64,000 nucleotides of DNA from NCBI RefSeq assembly GCF_036785885.1, contig NC_092323.1, positions 4,008,501-4,072,500 on the forward strand, read 5' to 3'. Shown here piece by piece: positions 37,246 through 48,914 of this stretch. Every line of letters starts with the position of its first letter. Position 1 is the first letter of the stretch. A program made the translations under genes and the position numbers. This DNA comes from Coffea arabica. Its lineage: Eukaryota; Streptophyta; Magnoliopsida; Gentianales; Rubiaceae. The notes under the pieces are model-generated. The model was not told the origin of the DNA. It ran no database searches and saw only the letters and a program-made list of their open reading frames with translations.

Positions 37246-38675
37246 ATGGCTGCTCACCACCACCAGCAGCTCCACCACTGCCACCCTACCACCACCTCCA
37301 CCGTGTGTTTCTGCTACTATTGCTCCCCCAACTACACCTCATCTCACCTCCATCCAGTTTCTGATCCTCATCCCCTTCACCATCTCCACCACCCTCCTCA
37401 AACCTACTACTCTCCTTACGGAGACGGCTCAAATCCAAATCCACCATGTACCACCCAAAGCGGTCACCATCACCACCATCAAGGACTGCATTACCGCCCT
37501 CCTCCGACTGACCCGGAAATAGAACGCTACTTTCATCACGACCAGCAGAGAGAATTAACCCACACCCACCCCATTGTTTGCTCTCTTCTCCGCCGCATAG
37601 CCGCCCTTGAGTCCTCCCTCCGCCACCACTCTTCTTCACATTCTCACTCCCTGCGTGACTCCGCCGCCCGTATCATTCAAACCCACTTCAGAGCCTTTCT
37701 GGTTCGCAGATCGAGAACCCTCCGGCAGCTCAAGGACCTTGCTTCCATCAAGTCAACTTTCAACACTCTCAAATCTTCCGTCTCAAAGAATCCTCACTTA
37801 GATCCTCAACTTCTGTTCCGCAAAGCCTTAGGATTGCTGTTCAAACTCGATTCCGTTCAGGTAAAGACTCTATTTTTGTTGGACATACCAACAAATCATT
37901 CATAAACAGCATGCTTCTTATATTGGGATTTATTTTGCAGGGTGGCGATCCAATGATTAGAGATGGTAAAAAATCAATTAGCCGAGAATTAACTGGCTTC
38001 TTGGATTTAATTGATGGGGTTACCGTGAAAAAGTCTGAGATATCAGCTAAAATGGTTACAAAGAATGCCCCTAGGAAATGTGGGGTTTTGTATAATGAGC
38101 ATAAAAGTGGCACCTTTGCTTGTCGTAATTTGGCGAAGAATAAGAGATTGGAGGATTTAGTTGACCGGATTGATGCATTGTCTACTAAAGTTCCTATTGG
38201 GGATATCGCGGTAGATGAGGAGGATCTTGAAATCCCTGGCATTTCACGGAATAGAGCTGCCCGTTCAGGCCACCCAAGTGATGGATTAGGAGCTAAAGTG
38301 AAGAAGAGCGTGAGCTTTGTGGAGAACGGTAAGGTGTACAGGATTCACAGAAAAGGGTTTGAACCAGTTTCAGTTGGGGACTGTGATAGTAGTGGTGATG
38401 AAAGTTATTCAGTTGGTGCTGAGGGTGAATTGAAGGACGACATTCGAAGGAAGGCTGAGGAAGTTGGGGAGATTTCGTTCAAGGATACTCTGGCCGAAGA
38501 GGAAGATGAATCGCAGGATGGGGAGTCCTCCAAAGGCAGCGATGGTGTGGAAGGTCCAGGATATGAATTGAGGAATGAAGATGGAGGTTTCACATTCTCT
38601 GCACCTTTGCCTATGAAGATGGAAACAAAAGCTGATATCATGGACAGAAGGAAGGGTGTAAAAATAGTGGGGTAG
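37246..38675 (+). CDS. BAG8: BAG-family molecular chaperone regulator with IQ motif, BAG8-like
   Basis: Two exons, 37246-37860 and 37941-38675, join in phase 0 (GTTCAG|GTAAAG and TTTTGCAG|GGTGGC) for 449 residues. The first 100 residues are very rich in His, Pro and Thr. A calmodulin-binding IQ motif, AARIIQTHFRAFLVRRSR, occupies about residues 140-157 and leads straight into a BAG-like helical region (LRQLKDLASIKSTFNTL to ELTGFLDLIDGV), the arrangement of plant BAG5 to BAG8. BAG domains bind the Hsp70 ATPase domain and act as nucleotide-exchange co-chaperones. The C-terminal half is acidic and has KKSVSFVENGKVYRI. Arabidopsis BAG8 is annotated as chloroplast-targeted, but this N-terminus is not an obvious transit peptide. 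In Arabidopsis, BAG8 sits next to PHS1, as here. Confidence 0.88.
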
Positions 38676-39442
38676 GAATGCTAGTGCATGACATTAGCTT
38701 GCTTGCTCCTAAATCAGTTTTGTTTTGTGGTTGCTTGGTGGTTAGGTGTCAAGACTTTTGGTCCCAAGATTGGTGTATCTTGATAATTAAGTCTACATTG
38801 ACTCGAAGATCACCTGAGCAAATGGTTGATGGGGGTCTTCTAGATGTTCGTCTTGTAACAACTTTTCTGTTTCGTTAGTGTGATTGAGAAGAGTGTATTC
38901 TTGACTTCATTGTTTGATTGTATTGACTTTTGATCTAGACTAGTGGCTCCCCAAGCTGTTTAAAATGCTACTGCTTGAATTCATCAACGGCAGCTTTTCT
39001 TGACCTGTCCAAAGATGTTTCATTAATAACTGTAGAATGTCATCTGGGTTCTCCAATTGATGCCGCTTCTCTCTATGCTGGACGAGGAATAGAGATACAA
39101 ACGCTAATACGCTGTTGAAATGAACGCCCATCATTGAAAACGGTACCAATCTCAAGCGCCCGCTGACAAACCAAATGGAGCTGATGAAATCACAAATAAA
39201 CCAAACCAAACCAAACCGAAGATTAAAGAAGATTTCCTGCCCCAGGGTTAAATCCACCGATGACGTCTTTCAGCAGTATTTTTATAGCAACATATGATAT
39301 GGCAAAGAAAATAAATCCATTTGGATTTACCGCAAAAAAAAAGGTCCATTTGGGAACGTGAGGGTCTGCCAAGCTAGAAGGAACGAGGTTCACTAAAAGG
39401 GTTGAGATTTTTTTTTTTGTTGAAAAACTAAAAGGGGTCATC

Positions 39443-40047
39443 TCTGTTTGGATTATCTATTTTTTGAAAAACAAATTTTTCATATACAATGCTATAGTAA
39501 TACACAAATAAAAAGAAGTCCAAAAATATTATATCCATACAATAAATAAAAAATAACTCCAAATATATAAAAAAAATTAAAAAATAAAATTTACACTGTA
39601 TTCTTCTTCCATCTATCACTACCACCATCACCCCCACCCACTATCTTCCTCCTTCCTCTCTTTTCACCTCTTCATCTCCCTCACTCTTCCTTCTCGACCG
39701 CGATCTAGTCTCGACGAGACCAAATCGGGAAGGAAAATGAAGGGGAAGGGTGGGGTGTATTGAGAAAGTGGAGGGGTAGGAAAGGATGAGAAGGGAGAGA
39801 GGGAGGAGGAGGAAGAGGGACCGGGGGAAGAGGGGAGGAGGAACAGAGGGGATGGTGGTGGTGATGGGTAATGGTGGTGGGTGAAGTGTTAATTTTTAAA
39901 AATTATCCTAACAATTTTTAAAATTTAAAAATATTCTAAAAATACTTTCAAAAATACCACTAAAAACATCTATATTAAAAAATTTTCATATATATTGTTA
40001 CAGTAAAATATTTCGAAAACACTTTAAAAAACAGTTAATCCAAACGA
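39443..40047. mobile_element. Non-autonomous inverted-repeat element with GTTTGGATTA ends
   Basis: The left end reads CTGTTTGGATTATCTATTTT and the inverted right end TCGTTTGGATTAACTGTTTT, about 600 bp apart, each followed by a CGAAAA or GAAAAA subterminal stretch. The ends resemble those of the Harbinger-type elements elsewhere in the window. The interior is GA-rich (39720-39890) and non-coding. I cannot fix the target duplication. Confidence 0.55.
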
Positions 40048-40162
40048 ATTTAAATTGAATGATTGAATCCCTCTCCTATTACCCTACCCCTTGTCATGCA
40101 CCAAACAAAAGAACGTTAAGGAGGAAACTTTTTGTTCACCCCAGCTTTTGACTTTTAAGCTG

Positions 40163-40903
40163 TGTTTTAAAAAAGCGGACCGGGCCAGCCGATTCGATTG
40201 GTCGTACGTGAATCGGCCTTGGCTCCGGTTCGATTCATATTTTGGATTGATTATACTTAAAAATCGGATTGAACCGTTCAAACCGTGCGAACAGGATTGA
40301 ACTGTTGAACCGACGGGTTTTTTTTGTTTTTGTCTATTAAATTGAAAAAAAAATTAAAAAAAGAATATGTTTTCCTTAATCCTAAAAACTAATTATTAAA
40401 TGCCACATTCACTCACTTTCTTCTCATTTTTGCCTCTTATCAAGTTTGTGTTTTTATTTTGTAATTTCTTGACTTCCTCCAAAATTTCTTTTTTAAAAAA
40501 AAAATTGCAATATCTAAATATCAAAAACTTAAATCAAAATTTAAACTCATAATGTCTAATTCTCATAGACGTAAATTTTGTATAATTTCAAAATATTTTG
40601 GTATTTTTGAGTTGGATTTAACATTATTTTTTTGGTAAATTCAATTAAGATTGAGATGAAATTTATTTGTTTCAATTTATAATTTAAATTTTTTATTTGT
40701 GAAAATTCAACTTCTTTGAAAATATTAAATTTTTCATCGTATAAAGTCTTAAATTAGTCCAATACATGTCTTATTTTGTGCATATACATTTATATAAATT
40801 ATTTTTTTTAAAATTTATTGAACTAGGGTTGAACCGATCTGACCGATTGAACCTCGACCCGAACACCTCACCGGTTCAATTAACTGTCCGAGTTTTAAAA
40901 CAT
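40163..40903. mobile_element. Non-autonomous element with GTTTTAAAA inverted ends
   Basis: The left end is GTTTTAAAAAAGCGGACCGG and the inverted right end GTTTTAAAACTCGGACAG. Both ends continue into GGTTCAA/GATTCGAT-rich subterminal text. About 740 bp long with an AT-rich core and no coding. The superfamily is not determined. Confidence 0.5.
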
Positions 40904-41079
40904 TGAGTGTGTTTGGATAGAGATAATTAAAAACATAAATAAATTGTCTCACAAATCTCAATCACCTTTTTATCTCACATAAATCACATCACAAAAAATG
41001 ATATGGAACGCCGAACCGGTGAATCTGCGCTTCTCGCGGACCATCACCAATTTAGGACGTTTACCCTTTTTACATAATA

Positions 41080-42888
41080 GGGATAATTGCAAAACCTCCC
41101 TCCCCTAAGATTTCAAATATTTGCACTGACCTCCCCTATCAATTTTGAAATTGCATTAACCTCCCCTAGAAAAAGTTGGAGCTAATTTAAAAGATAAAAG
41201 TGTGTGAAATTACTAGAGTACCCCTATTGGATTTGACTAATTAACTAGAGTACCCCTATTGCATTAACCAGATGAAAGGTTTGAATACTTTCATCAAAAC
41301 CAACGTTTAATTTGTTAAACAAATTAAACTAATCAAACTATTTCTTCATAGTTAAATTAATTAACTAATTATCTAATTAACTAATCAAACTATTTCTTCA
41401 TAGTTAAACTAATAACTAATTATGTAATTAACTATTAACTAATTAAAGAATTATCTAATTGTTAATAGTTGTTAACTAATCAAACTATTTCTGCATAGTT
41501 AAACTATTTAACTATTAACTAATTATCTAATTAACTAATCAAACTATTTCTTCATAGTTAAACTAATAACTAATTATCTAATTAACTATTAACTAATTAA
41601 CGAATTATCTAATTATCTAATTAACTAATCAAACTATTTCTTCATAGTTAAACTAATAACTAATTATCTAATTAACTATTAACTAATTAACTAATTATCT
41701 AATTGTTAATAGTTATTAACTAATCAAACTATTTCTGCATAGTTAAACTAATTAACTATTAACTAATTATCTAATTAACTATTAACTAATTAACTAATTA
41801 TCTAATTAATTAATTAACTAATTAACTAATTAACTAAAGCTGTTGTTTGTTCGAAACTAACAAACTATTTGCATGTTAAACTAATTAACTAATTAACTAA
41901 CTAATTATCTAATTAATTAATTAACTAATTAACTAATTTTTGTTTATCTAATTAACTAATTATCTAATTATTTAATTAACTAAAACTGTTGTCTATCCGA
42001 AACTAACAAACTATTTACATGTTAAACTAATTAACTAATTAACCAATTAACTAACTAACTAATTAACAAACTATTTGCATGTTAAACTATATGCAGTACG
42101 CATTACCTATTTAAAGTATCGGCTCTTTAAGAGTATTTTACTTTCAAACATTTAATTTATGATAAAAATATCAATGTTTGTAAGTAAAATTCAAAAAGTA
42201 TTACAGTAATATTCTTACAAAAAGGGAGGGGCATAGGGCCATAAAATAAATATTTTTATTCAAAAAGTAACACTTTTTGAATTTTACTTACAAACATTGA
42301 TGTTTTTATCATAAAATAAATGTTTGAAAGTAAAATACCCATAAAGAGCCGATACTTTAAATAGGTAATGCGTACTGCATATAGTTTAACATGCAAATAG
42401 TTTGTTAATTAGTTAGTTAGTTAATTAGTTAATTAGTTAAGCAGTTAATTAGTTAATTAGTTTAACATGCAAATAGTTTGTTAGTTTCAGACAGACAACA
42501 GCTTTATTAATTAGTTAATTAGATAATTAGTTAATTAGTAAATTAGATAATTAGTTAATTAGTTAATTAATTAATTAGATAATTAATTAATTAGTTAATA
42601 GTTAATTATATAATTAGTTAATAGTTAGTTAGTTTAACTATTAACTAATTAGATAATTAGTTAAGCAATTGTCAAGTAAATAATAATTGTCAAGCAAGAT
42701 GAGGGCAAAATTGGAAGAAATTTCTTATCTCACTTCTACAAAAAAAATTTTAATGGGACATCAAGCTGTCAGGGAGGTTTCTGCAACGAATTGTTACTGT
42801 TTAGGGGAGGTGAATGCAATTTCTAAACCTAAAAGGGAGGTCAGTGCAAATGTTAAAAATTCTCAGGGGAGGTTTCTGCAATTATCCC
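41080..42888. mobile_element. Mutator-like foldback element with TTAACTAA repeat arms
   Basis: The element is 1809 bp and lies between perfect 9-bp duplications TACATAATA (41071-41079 and 42889-42897), the Mutator signature. Its ends form inverted repeats of about 100 bp: GGGATAATTGCAAAACCTCC on the left and GGGATAATTGCAGAAACCTC on the inverted right. Inside, two inner arms (about 42091-42200 and 42263-42420) form a second, near-perfect inverted repeat around a loop near 42200-42262. Between terminal and inner arms lie hundreds of bases of TTAACTAAT/ATTAGTTAA repeats, left arm longer than right. No transposase is present, so it is non-autonomous. Confidence 0.85.
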
Positions 42889-43132
42889 TACATAATAATA
42901 TTTGGATACCCGAACCCGATTGGCAGCTCCAGTCAGAATCCTCCACAACTCCAGTTCGAAACTTTTTTCGGAGTCCCCGTGAATGACAGCGTTTTAGGTA
43001 ATTGAGGATCGGTGTTGGATCATATACGGGAGCTTTAGGCTCAAACTACGGAAGCAAGTAAAACTAGAACCTAAGCCGAAGCAGCTGGGGTGAATGTATC
43101 GAGCCTGGGCAGGTGGGGAGTCTTTCTAGTCA

Positions 43133-45205
43133 ATGATTCATGAATGTGGCCAATTCCAGCCTCTGTCCACAACCTTGACGTCCTTACTTTCATCCGCTGC
43201 TCCCGGCCCCAAAGCAATCAGTGTAACACGATGGCAGACTCTGTTATACAACTCCGCCAATGCCAAATGTATACGAACCACCAAACAACTCCACGCTTAT
43301 ACCATCACCTCTGGCCTCCTTTTATCCCCCAAGTCCACACATCTGCTCTCGCTTCTTGCATCAGCGTATGCGGTCGGTGGCCAAATTGTAGTTGCCCGTT
43401 ACCTGTTCGATAAATCGCCTGATAGGACATTCTTCTCGTATAAGACCATGATAAGAATGTGTGCTGAAGATGGGTCTTCGCATAAGGCTCTAAAACTCTT
43501 CGCTGAGATGCTTGAATCGGGTCGTTACAAACCTGATAATTATACCTTTCCTTTTGTCATTAGGGCCTGTGGTGATTCTTTACTGCCTCAATTGGGTACT
43601 GCTGTTCATGGTTTAGCTCTTGTAAGTGGCTATGGTTCGGATACATTTACTGCGAATTGTCTGTTGGCAATGTACATGAATGTTGGAGATAGAGAGGGGG
43701 CGAAGCGGGTTTTTGATACTATGGGAGAGCCTACTATTGTCTCGTGGAACACTATGACCAGTGGTTATTTTCGAAATGACAGTGCCAAAGAAGCTTTGAT
43801 GTTGTTTCGGAAAATGGTGGACAGTGGGGTGGAAGCTGATGCTGCAACAGTTGTTTCTGTTTTGCCTGCTTGTGGGTTTTTGAAGGATTTGGAATTGGGG
43901 AGAGAGGTGCATTTGCTGGTGGAAAAGAAGGGTTTAGGGAAGAAGGTGTCGGTGAGGAATGCCCTGGTGGATATGTATGTTAAGTGTGGTAAAATGGACG
44001 AGGCACGAAGTGTGTTTGATAAGATTATTGAGAAAGATGTGGTGACTTGGACAACTATGATTCATGGGTACTCCTTGAATGGTGATGTTAGAAGTGCTTT
44101 AGGATTGTGTCAACTTATGCAGTTCGAAGGTGTAAAACCTAATGCAGTTACTCTGGCTTCTCTTCTTGCATCTTGTGCCAATTTGCCTAACTTGAAGTTA
44201 GGTAAATGTTTGCACGGTTGGGCATTAAGGCAGAGAATTGAATCTGATGTAAACGTTGAAACTGCACTTATTGACCTGTATGCAAAATGCAAATGTATGA
44301 GACTTAGCTTCAAGGTGTTCTTTAAGACTTCTAAAACAAGAACTGTACCTTGGAATGCGATTCTTTCAGGGTGCATTTATAATATGCTTGGGGAAGAAGC
44401 AATAGAGCTTTTCAGAGAAATGCTTCTGGAAGGAGTGAAACCCAATGACGCAACCTTCAAGAGCCTCCTTCCAGCATTTGCAGTTCAAGCAGATATGCAG
44501 CAAGCAATGAGTTTACACAGTTACCTCATAAGATCAGGCTTTATCTTGAGAACTGAAATTGCAACTGGCTTGGTTGACATTTATTGCAAGTGTGGGAATT
44601 TGAAATCTGGTCACAGGGTCTTTAGTGGGGTCCCCTTGAAGAAAAGAGACATTGTTCTCTGGAGTGCACTTATAGCAGGTTACGGCACTCATGGGCATGG
44701 TGAAATTGCTCTTTCTCTCTTTTATGATATGGTGCAGTCTGGGATTAGACCTAATGAAGTCACTTTTACTTCTGTTTTGCATGCATGTAGCCATGCAGGT
44801 ATGGTGGATGATGGTTTGAGTTTATTTAATTTCATTTATGGAAGTTTCCCTTTGTGTCTTCGTACCAATCACTACACCTGCATGGTTGATCTTCTTGGTC
44901 GTGCGGGTCGACTTGAAGAAGCTCATGAATTGATTAAAAGTATGCCTTTCCAACCGAGTCCTACTGTGTGGGGTGCTTTGCTTGGTGCCTGTGCGATACA
45001 TGAAAATGTTGAACTGGGAGAGGAGGCTGCTAAATGGCTGTTTGCATTGGAACCAGAGAACACGGGAAACTATGTACTGATGGGGAATATTTATGCTGCT
45101 CTTGGAAGGTGGAAAGATGCAGAGAATGTGAGACATAGGATGAATGAAGTAGGGTTACTCAAATCGCCAGCTCACAGTGTAATTGAGGTAAGGAAACCTG
45201 TGTAG
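43133..45205 (+). CDS. PLS-class pentatricopeptide repeat protein, At5g39350-like
   Basis: A 690-residue intronless protein, typical of plant PLS PPR genes. Repeats of 31-36 residues run from about residue 80 to the C-terminus, for example VSWNTMTSGYFRNDSAKEAL, VTWTTMIHGYSLNGDVRSAL and VTFTSVLHACSHAGMVDDGL, followed by an E-type region (TVWGALLGACAIHENVELGE, ENTGNYVLMGNIYAALGRWK). There is no DYW deaminase domain; the protein ends shortly after SPAHSVIEVRKPV. Such proteins guide organelle RNA editing or processing, often with a separate deaminase. Blocks such as LLAMYMNVGD, LCQLMQFEGVKPNAVTLASL and GKCLHGWALRQ match my memory of At5g39350. The first 60 residues are weakly basic and Ser/Thr-rich, so organelle import is likely but not certain. 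Confidence 0.9.
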   Translation: MIHECGQFQPLSTTLTSLLSSAAPGPKAISVTRWQTLLYNSANAKCIRTTKQLHAYTITSGLLLSPKSTHLLSLLASAYAVGGQIVVARYLFDKSPDRTFFSYKTMIRMCAEDGSSHKALKLFAEMLESGRYKPDNYTFPFVIRACGDSLLPQLGTAVHGLALVSGYGSDTFTANCLLAMYMNVGDREGAKRVFDTMGEPTIVSWNTMTSGYFRNDSAKEALMLFRKMVDSGVEADAATVVSVLPACGFLKDLELGREVHLLVEKKGLGKKVSVRNALVDMYVKCGKMDEARSVFDKIIEKDVVTWTTMIHGYSLNGDVRSALGLCQLMQFEGVKPNAVTLASLLASCANLPNLKLGKCLHGWALRQRIESDVNVETALIDLYAKCKCMRLSFKVFFKTSKTRTVPWNAILSGCIYNMLGEEAIELFREMLLEGVKPNDATFKSLLPAFAVQADMQQAMSLHSYLIRSGFILRTEIATGLVDIYCKCGNLKSGHRVFSGVPLKKRDIVLWSALIAGYGTHGHGEIALSLFYDMVQSGIRPNEVTFTSVLHACSHAGMVDDGLSLFNFIYGSFPLCLRTNHYTCMVDLLGRAGRLEEAHELIKSMPFQPSPTVWGALLGACAIHENVELGEEAAKWLFALEPENTGNYVLMGNIYAALGRWKDAENVRHRMNEVGLLKSPAHSVIEVRKPV

Positions 45206-45733
45206 TGTCATTTGCTGTTAGATGCTTGGCTTAAAAAAGTTGCAAGGCTGCCACATCTTCAATGTTTGATGTGCCAACTGTTGATTTCAAATTCTTGGCA
45301 CATTGAATGAATATAACATTAGATGATGAAGCATTTGTTGTTCTATGAGAGATTACATCGTTTTTCTTCGAGGCGTACGCAAAGGTATTACTATATACTA
45401 GCTAGTCATGCTGTTGTGCTTTGCTGATGAATGAAATTAATCCACCTTAAGCAGTCTAATAAGGACCATTTCCCTGGTGAGCTTGTGCGAAATTATTTCC
45501 AAGATGTTTGGCATTTTACAAGGCAAGCCAGATACCCTGACAAACTGGTTCCTTATTTGATTTAAATGAGAGAGATTTTGGGACAGTTATAGTCGTTAAG
45601 TTGGTCTTTTCAGGGCTGGCTTATTTAGAAAGATTGAAAGAGATGTACGTTGTCTACTTGACACCAAAGTTTACCGCAAAAATGGGTGCTAGACAAGCCA
45701 TTGACTAATTTTTTCTCAGTCCGGAAAAATTGT
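45206..45733. other. 3' UTR and spacer after the second PPR gene
   Basis: No coding or repeat signal is seen. The Harbinger element's left end begins at its right border. Confidence 0.5.
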
Positions 45734-47388
45734 GGCTGTGTTTGGTTCGATTGTTTTTGGCAAAAACTGTGGCTGTAGTCAAAATACAATTTCAGTCAAC
45801 CAACTTTTTTTTAAATGCTACAGTCCCGGTCCTGGTACACGGCGCCGTTTAGGAGCCAAAATGACAAAACAAGTTTTGAGGTGTATTGTCCTTTCGTTCC
45901 TCCTCGTTATTTTCTGAGTTAAACTGTATCGAGCAACTACGAGGCTCCTCTTCACTTTCCTCTTCTAAGCAGCATCAACAGTAGAGCAGACACTTGAATG
46001 TTCAAATCACCGGTTCTACCCCAGCTGATCTGCTTGTAATGCTGCTGTCATCGTCGCCGCAAGTGAACAGTTAGCTGGTCCCTCCACAATTTGCAACTTA
46101 TCTGCAGCATAACATCGGGAGAAGGAAGCTGAACCTCCGCTGCACCTCGGACAGGGGAGGTAGTGGAATTGCCCAGAAAATCATTCGAAGCTGCTTGCTG
46201 GAGAGCTTTCTTCCCTTATTTCCAAGTCGCGGCCAAGGAGTCTCACCGCCGTTGCTCATCTGTTGCTTCGTCGAGGTGAGTTTGTACTGTTGAGCTAATT
46301 GGGGCCTTAATTCGTACGAATTAGGGCTACAGTAATTAATGAATGTGGTTGCTGTTTAATCCTATTCTCTGAAAAATCAGCGGGCGATAGTATATGGTAG
46401 AGACAGAGGATCAATTAAGAAAATGTGGATTTGCCTTGTTTGGACTGACATTCATGCTTCTTCACTTAACTTCTTTATATTGTGCGGCATTCCATTTTTC
46501 ATTATTGGCTTGTTTTGGTTCGCCATCTCATCTTAGCAACTCACAATTGGAGCTTCACCGTTATCTTGCCTTCGTGATAATTCCCGCATGTGTCCAGAGT
46601 ATGCTAAATTAATTGTTAGCAAGAGGGAAATGGTACACAGTGGCACCATATTAGCTGATAAACGTGCTTGGCTGCTTTAAATTGTTCGGCATGCATAGGA
46701 GAGTTTTTTTTAATAAGCTCATGGTATACGTGTACCCTGTTAATGGGAAGAATATTGATACTATGAAGTGGATTAGATGTTTGATCGATTGCTGTTGTTG
46801 TCGGCTGAAATTGATCAGTTTTTCTGCCACATGAATCTGTAGGTGGGGTGTTGTATCTACATTTACATTTCGGATAAGGAATTTGATTAATTGGTTGTAC
46901 TTATTAAGCACCAGTGCTATTTTCCTTGGACTATTGCAATTCGATTACTGAAATATTCGTCCCTAGCGTCATGTGACTGGCATGCATTTATTTGGTCGTT
47001 GCTGTTGGGTTTGATCTTATTGGATGTTCTTGTGATCGGACTTGAGGCAATGCCATTCTGGTACCTGCAATTTTATTAGTTGGCACGTGGTATATTTTAA
47101 TTTGTCCTACCGTGATTGTTTATAATTTATGCATTGAAGCTGCTGTTGCGTTTTTCAATGAATGACAACCTGTAGAGAGGGGTATATTTTTCTGCTTTAA
47201 GTGTGATGCTGTTTTGGTCCTATGTATATGATTCGTTGCATATTATAATCTGATATGAACTTCGCTAAATGGGTTGAACTGTTATTTTAGCTTCACACAT
47301 AAAATTGGATGATAGTTCATATACAGTTTATGCGTTTGGCCTGCTAATAGCATTTTAGTGGTACCTTGTACATATTTTTAGGATTGTG

Positions 47389-48914
47389 ATGCCCCCTGTG
47401 ACTCGGAGTGCTTCGAAGGGTAAGGCCCAACTATTGTGACAATTAATTATTAAAAATTCTGATCAGAAACAGCTGTAGTGCTCGGCTTTTAACATCCTTA
47501 TTTACAGCTTTGCAAACGACTAGGGGTGCTAACCGTTGTTCTTTATATTCGGGTACGGGAGAAAACGATTTGCGTCTTTGTATAACAAACTACTTCAAGG
47601 TGAGTTATAACTGACTAGGTGAAAAATTTCTGTAGATGCTGTCCCAATATTGGCTTAGATTGTATCTAATTTCCCGTTTACGGCGACCCTAAGCCTGTTT
47701 TCTGGTTTTGACTTTCCTAAAGAAAACAAAGATGCCCAAACCAAAAGCTCCTAAGGAACGTATCAATTTCACGCCGAAGATGGAAACTGCCATTGCTGAA
47801 CAGCTTCTGAACATGCATAGGAATGGGGAAATATCATCACAGACCATCGGGAGCCACGTTGTCCCTCAGATTACTAGGATGCTCGCTGAGACTTTCGGGG
47901 TTTCATTCCCCCGCGATACTATTCGGTCGAAGTACTATGCGCTTCAGAACTTAACTAGGCTTTACATTTCGTTCAAGAAGCGTGGCACTGGTATGGGCTG
48001 GGACTCAACCAACTTCACCTTCATGATGGATGATGAGCGATGGAGTCATCTACTTCAGGTATAATACTTAGTCCTATCCTTTAGCTTATACGCTGTTATC
48101 GTTATATATTTTGTTTTATAAGCTTGGTTTATAGAATTTTGGTAGGTTTTTTTACCATTATTAGTTGTATGTATTGTTCAGCTGTGGAATTTGTATTGTT
48201 TATTTGTAAAAGTTGTTTGTTCCTAACAGCTGTTGTGTTAAATTGTTAATTGGGCTTTTGCTTATTTTTAAAACCTGTTTTCTTCTTTTGTAGGTCAACC
48301 AGGGATACAATAGATTTAGGAACCGGTGTTGTCTGGTCTTCCATTTGCTTGAAGAAGTCTTCATGAATCAGGGGGCTACTGGGGATTTTAGCGCCGGCTT
48401 TGGAGTATCGCCCCTGAATTCGGGCGATGAATTGGAAATGGAACACGCTGCGAACAGAGGTAGGGGCAAGGGGGTTGTGGATGTCGATTCATCAGATGGA
48501 GGAGATGCCGTTCCTGTGACTCGGAAAGGGAAAGAGAAGGTTAAGAAGGGCAAAGGAAAGCGCAAATCGGGGGACATGTCAACTGAGTCATTCTTCCAAC
48601 CGTCCTCCCCCCAATTCCAGAAATACGTTCGGGTTTTAGACAGCATCGAGACACGATTGAGCGGTAAAGGGAGCTCTGGGATCTCCGGTTCGGTCTCTTC
48701 TCCTGCTAAGAGCCAAAAGGCTCCAGTTGATGAAGACGAGGAGCTGGTGGCTGCTTTGGCCACTTTGAGCAGTCTGAATTTGGACCGAAGTGTGCGCTTC
48801 CAGATGGCTGATCTGCTAAGGAATCGGCATGAGCGTCTCATTTGGTTCTTATGCGCGGACGACGAGGACCGCCTTGCCTTTGTCAGACATCGAGGCTTCC
48901 TCCCCCCCCCTTAG
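47389..48914 (+). CDS. Harbinger Myb/SANT-like DNA-binding protein (ORF1)
   Basis: The core model is exons 47723-48058 and 48294-48914, joined in phase 0 (CTTCAG|GTATAA and TTTTGTAG|GTCAAC). Two small upstream exons, 47389-47419 and 47508-47599, fit in phase and supply MPPVTRSASK; with them the protein has 359 residues. Without them an ATG at 47732 gives a shorter form. The N-terminal third matches the Myb/SANT-like domain found in plant Harbinger ORF1 proteins: FTPKMETAIAEQLLNMHRNG, TIRSKYYALQNLTRLYISFK and WDSTNFTFMMDDERWSHLLQ. A basic Lys/Gly-rich linker and an acidic helical C-terminus follow. ORF1 proteins bind element ends and carry the transposase to the nucleus. It is complete as far as can be judged. 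Confidence 0.75.

Larger units (their letters stand above)
38676..43132. other. Transposon-rich spacer between BAG8 and the second PPR gene
   Basis: After the BAG8 3' UTR comes a near-continuous series of elements: an inverted-repeat element (39443-40047), an element with GTTTTAAAA ends (40163-40903), a truncated GTGTTTGGATAG-type MITE end (about 40906-41000) and the Mutator-like foldback (41080-42888). No host coding sequence is evident. Confidence 0.6.

Noticed and set aside
37286-37639. Minus-strand Gly-rich open frame opposite BAG8
   Set aside because: It is the complement of His/Pro-rich BAG8 coding sequence; BAG8 has clear family motifs.
46394-46612. Hydrophobic open frame in the left part of the Harbinger
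   Set aside because: It lies in the presumed leader intron, has no homologue I recognise and starts in poor context.
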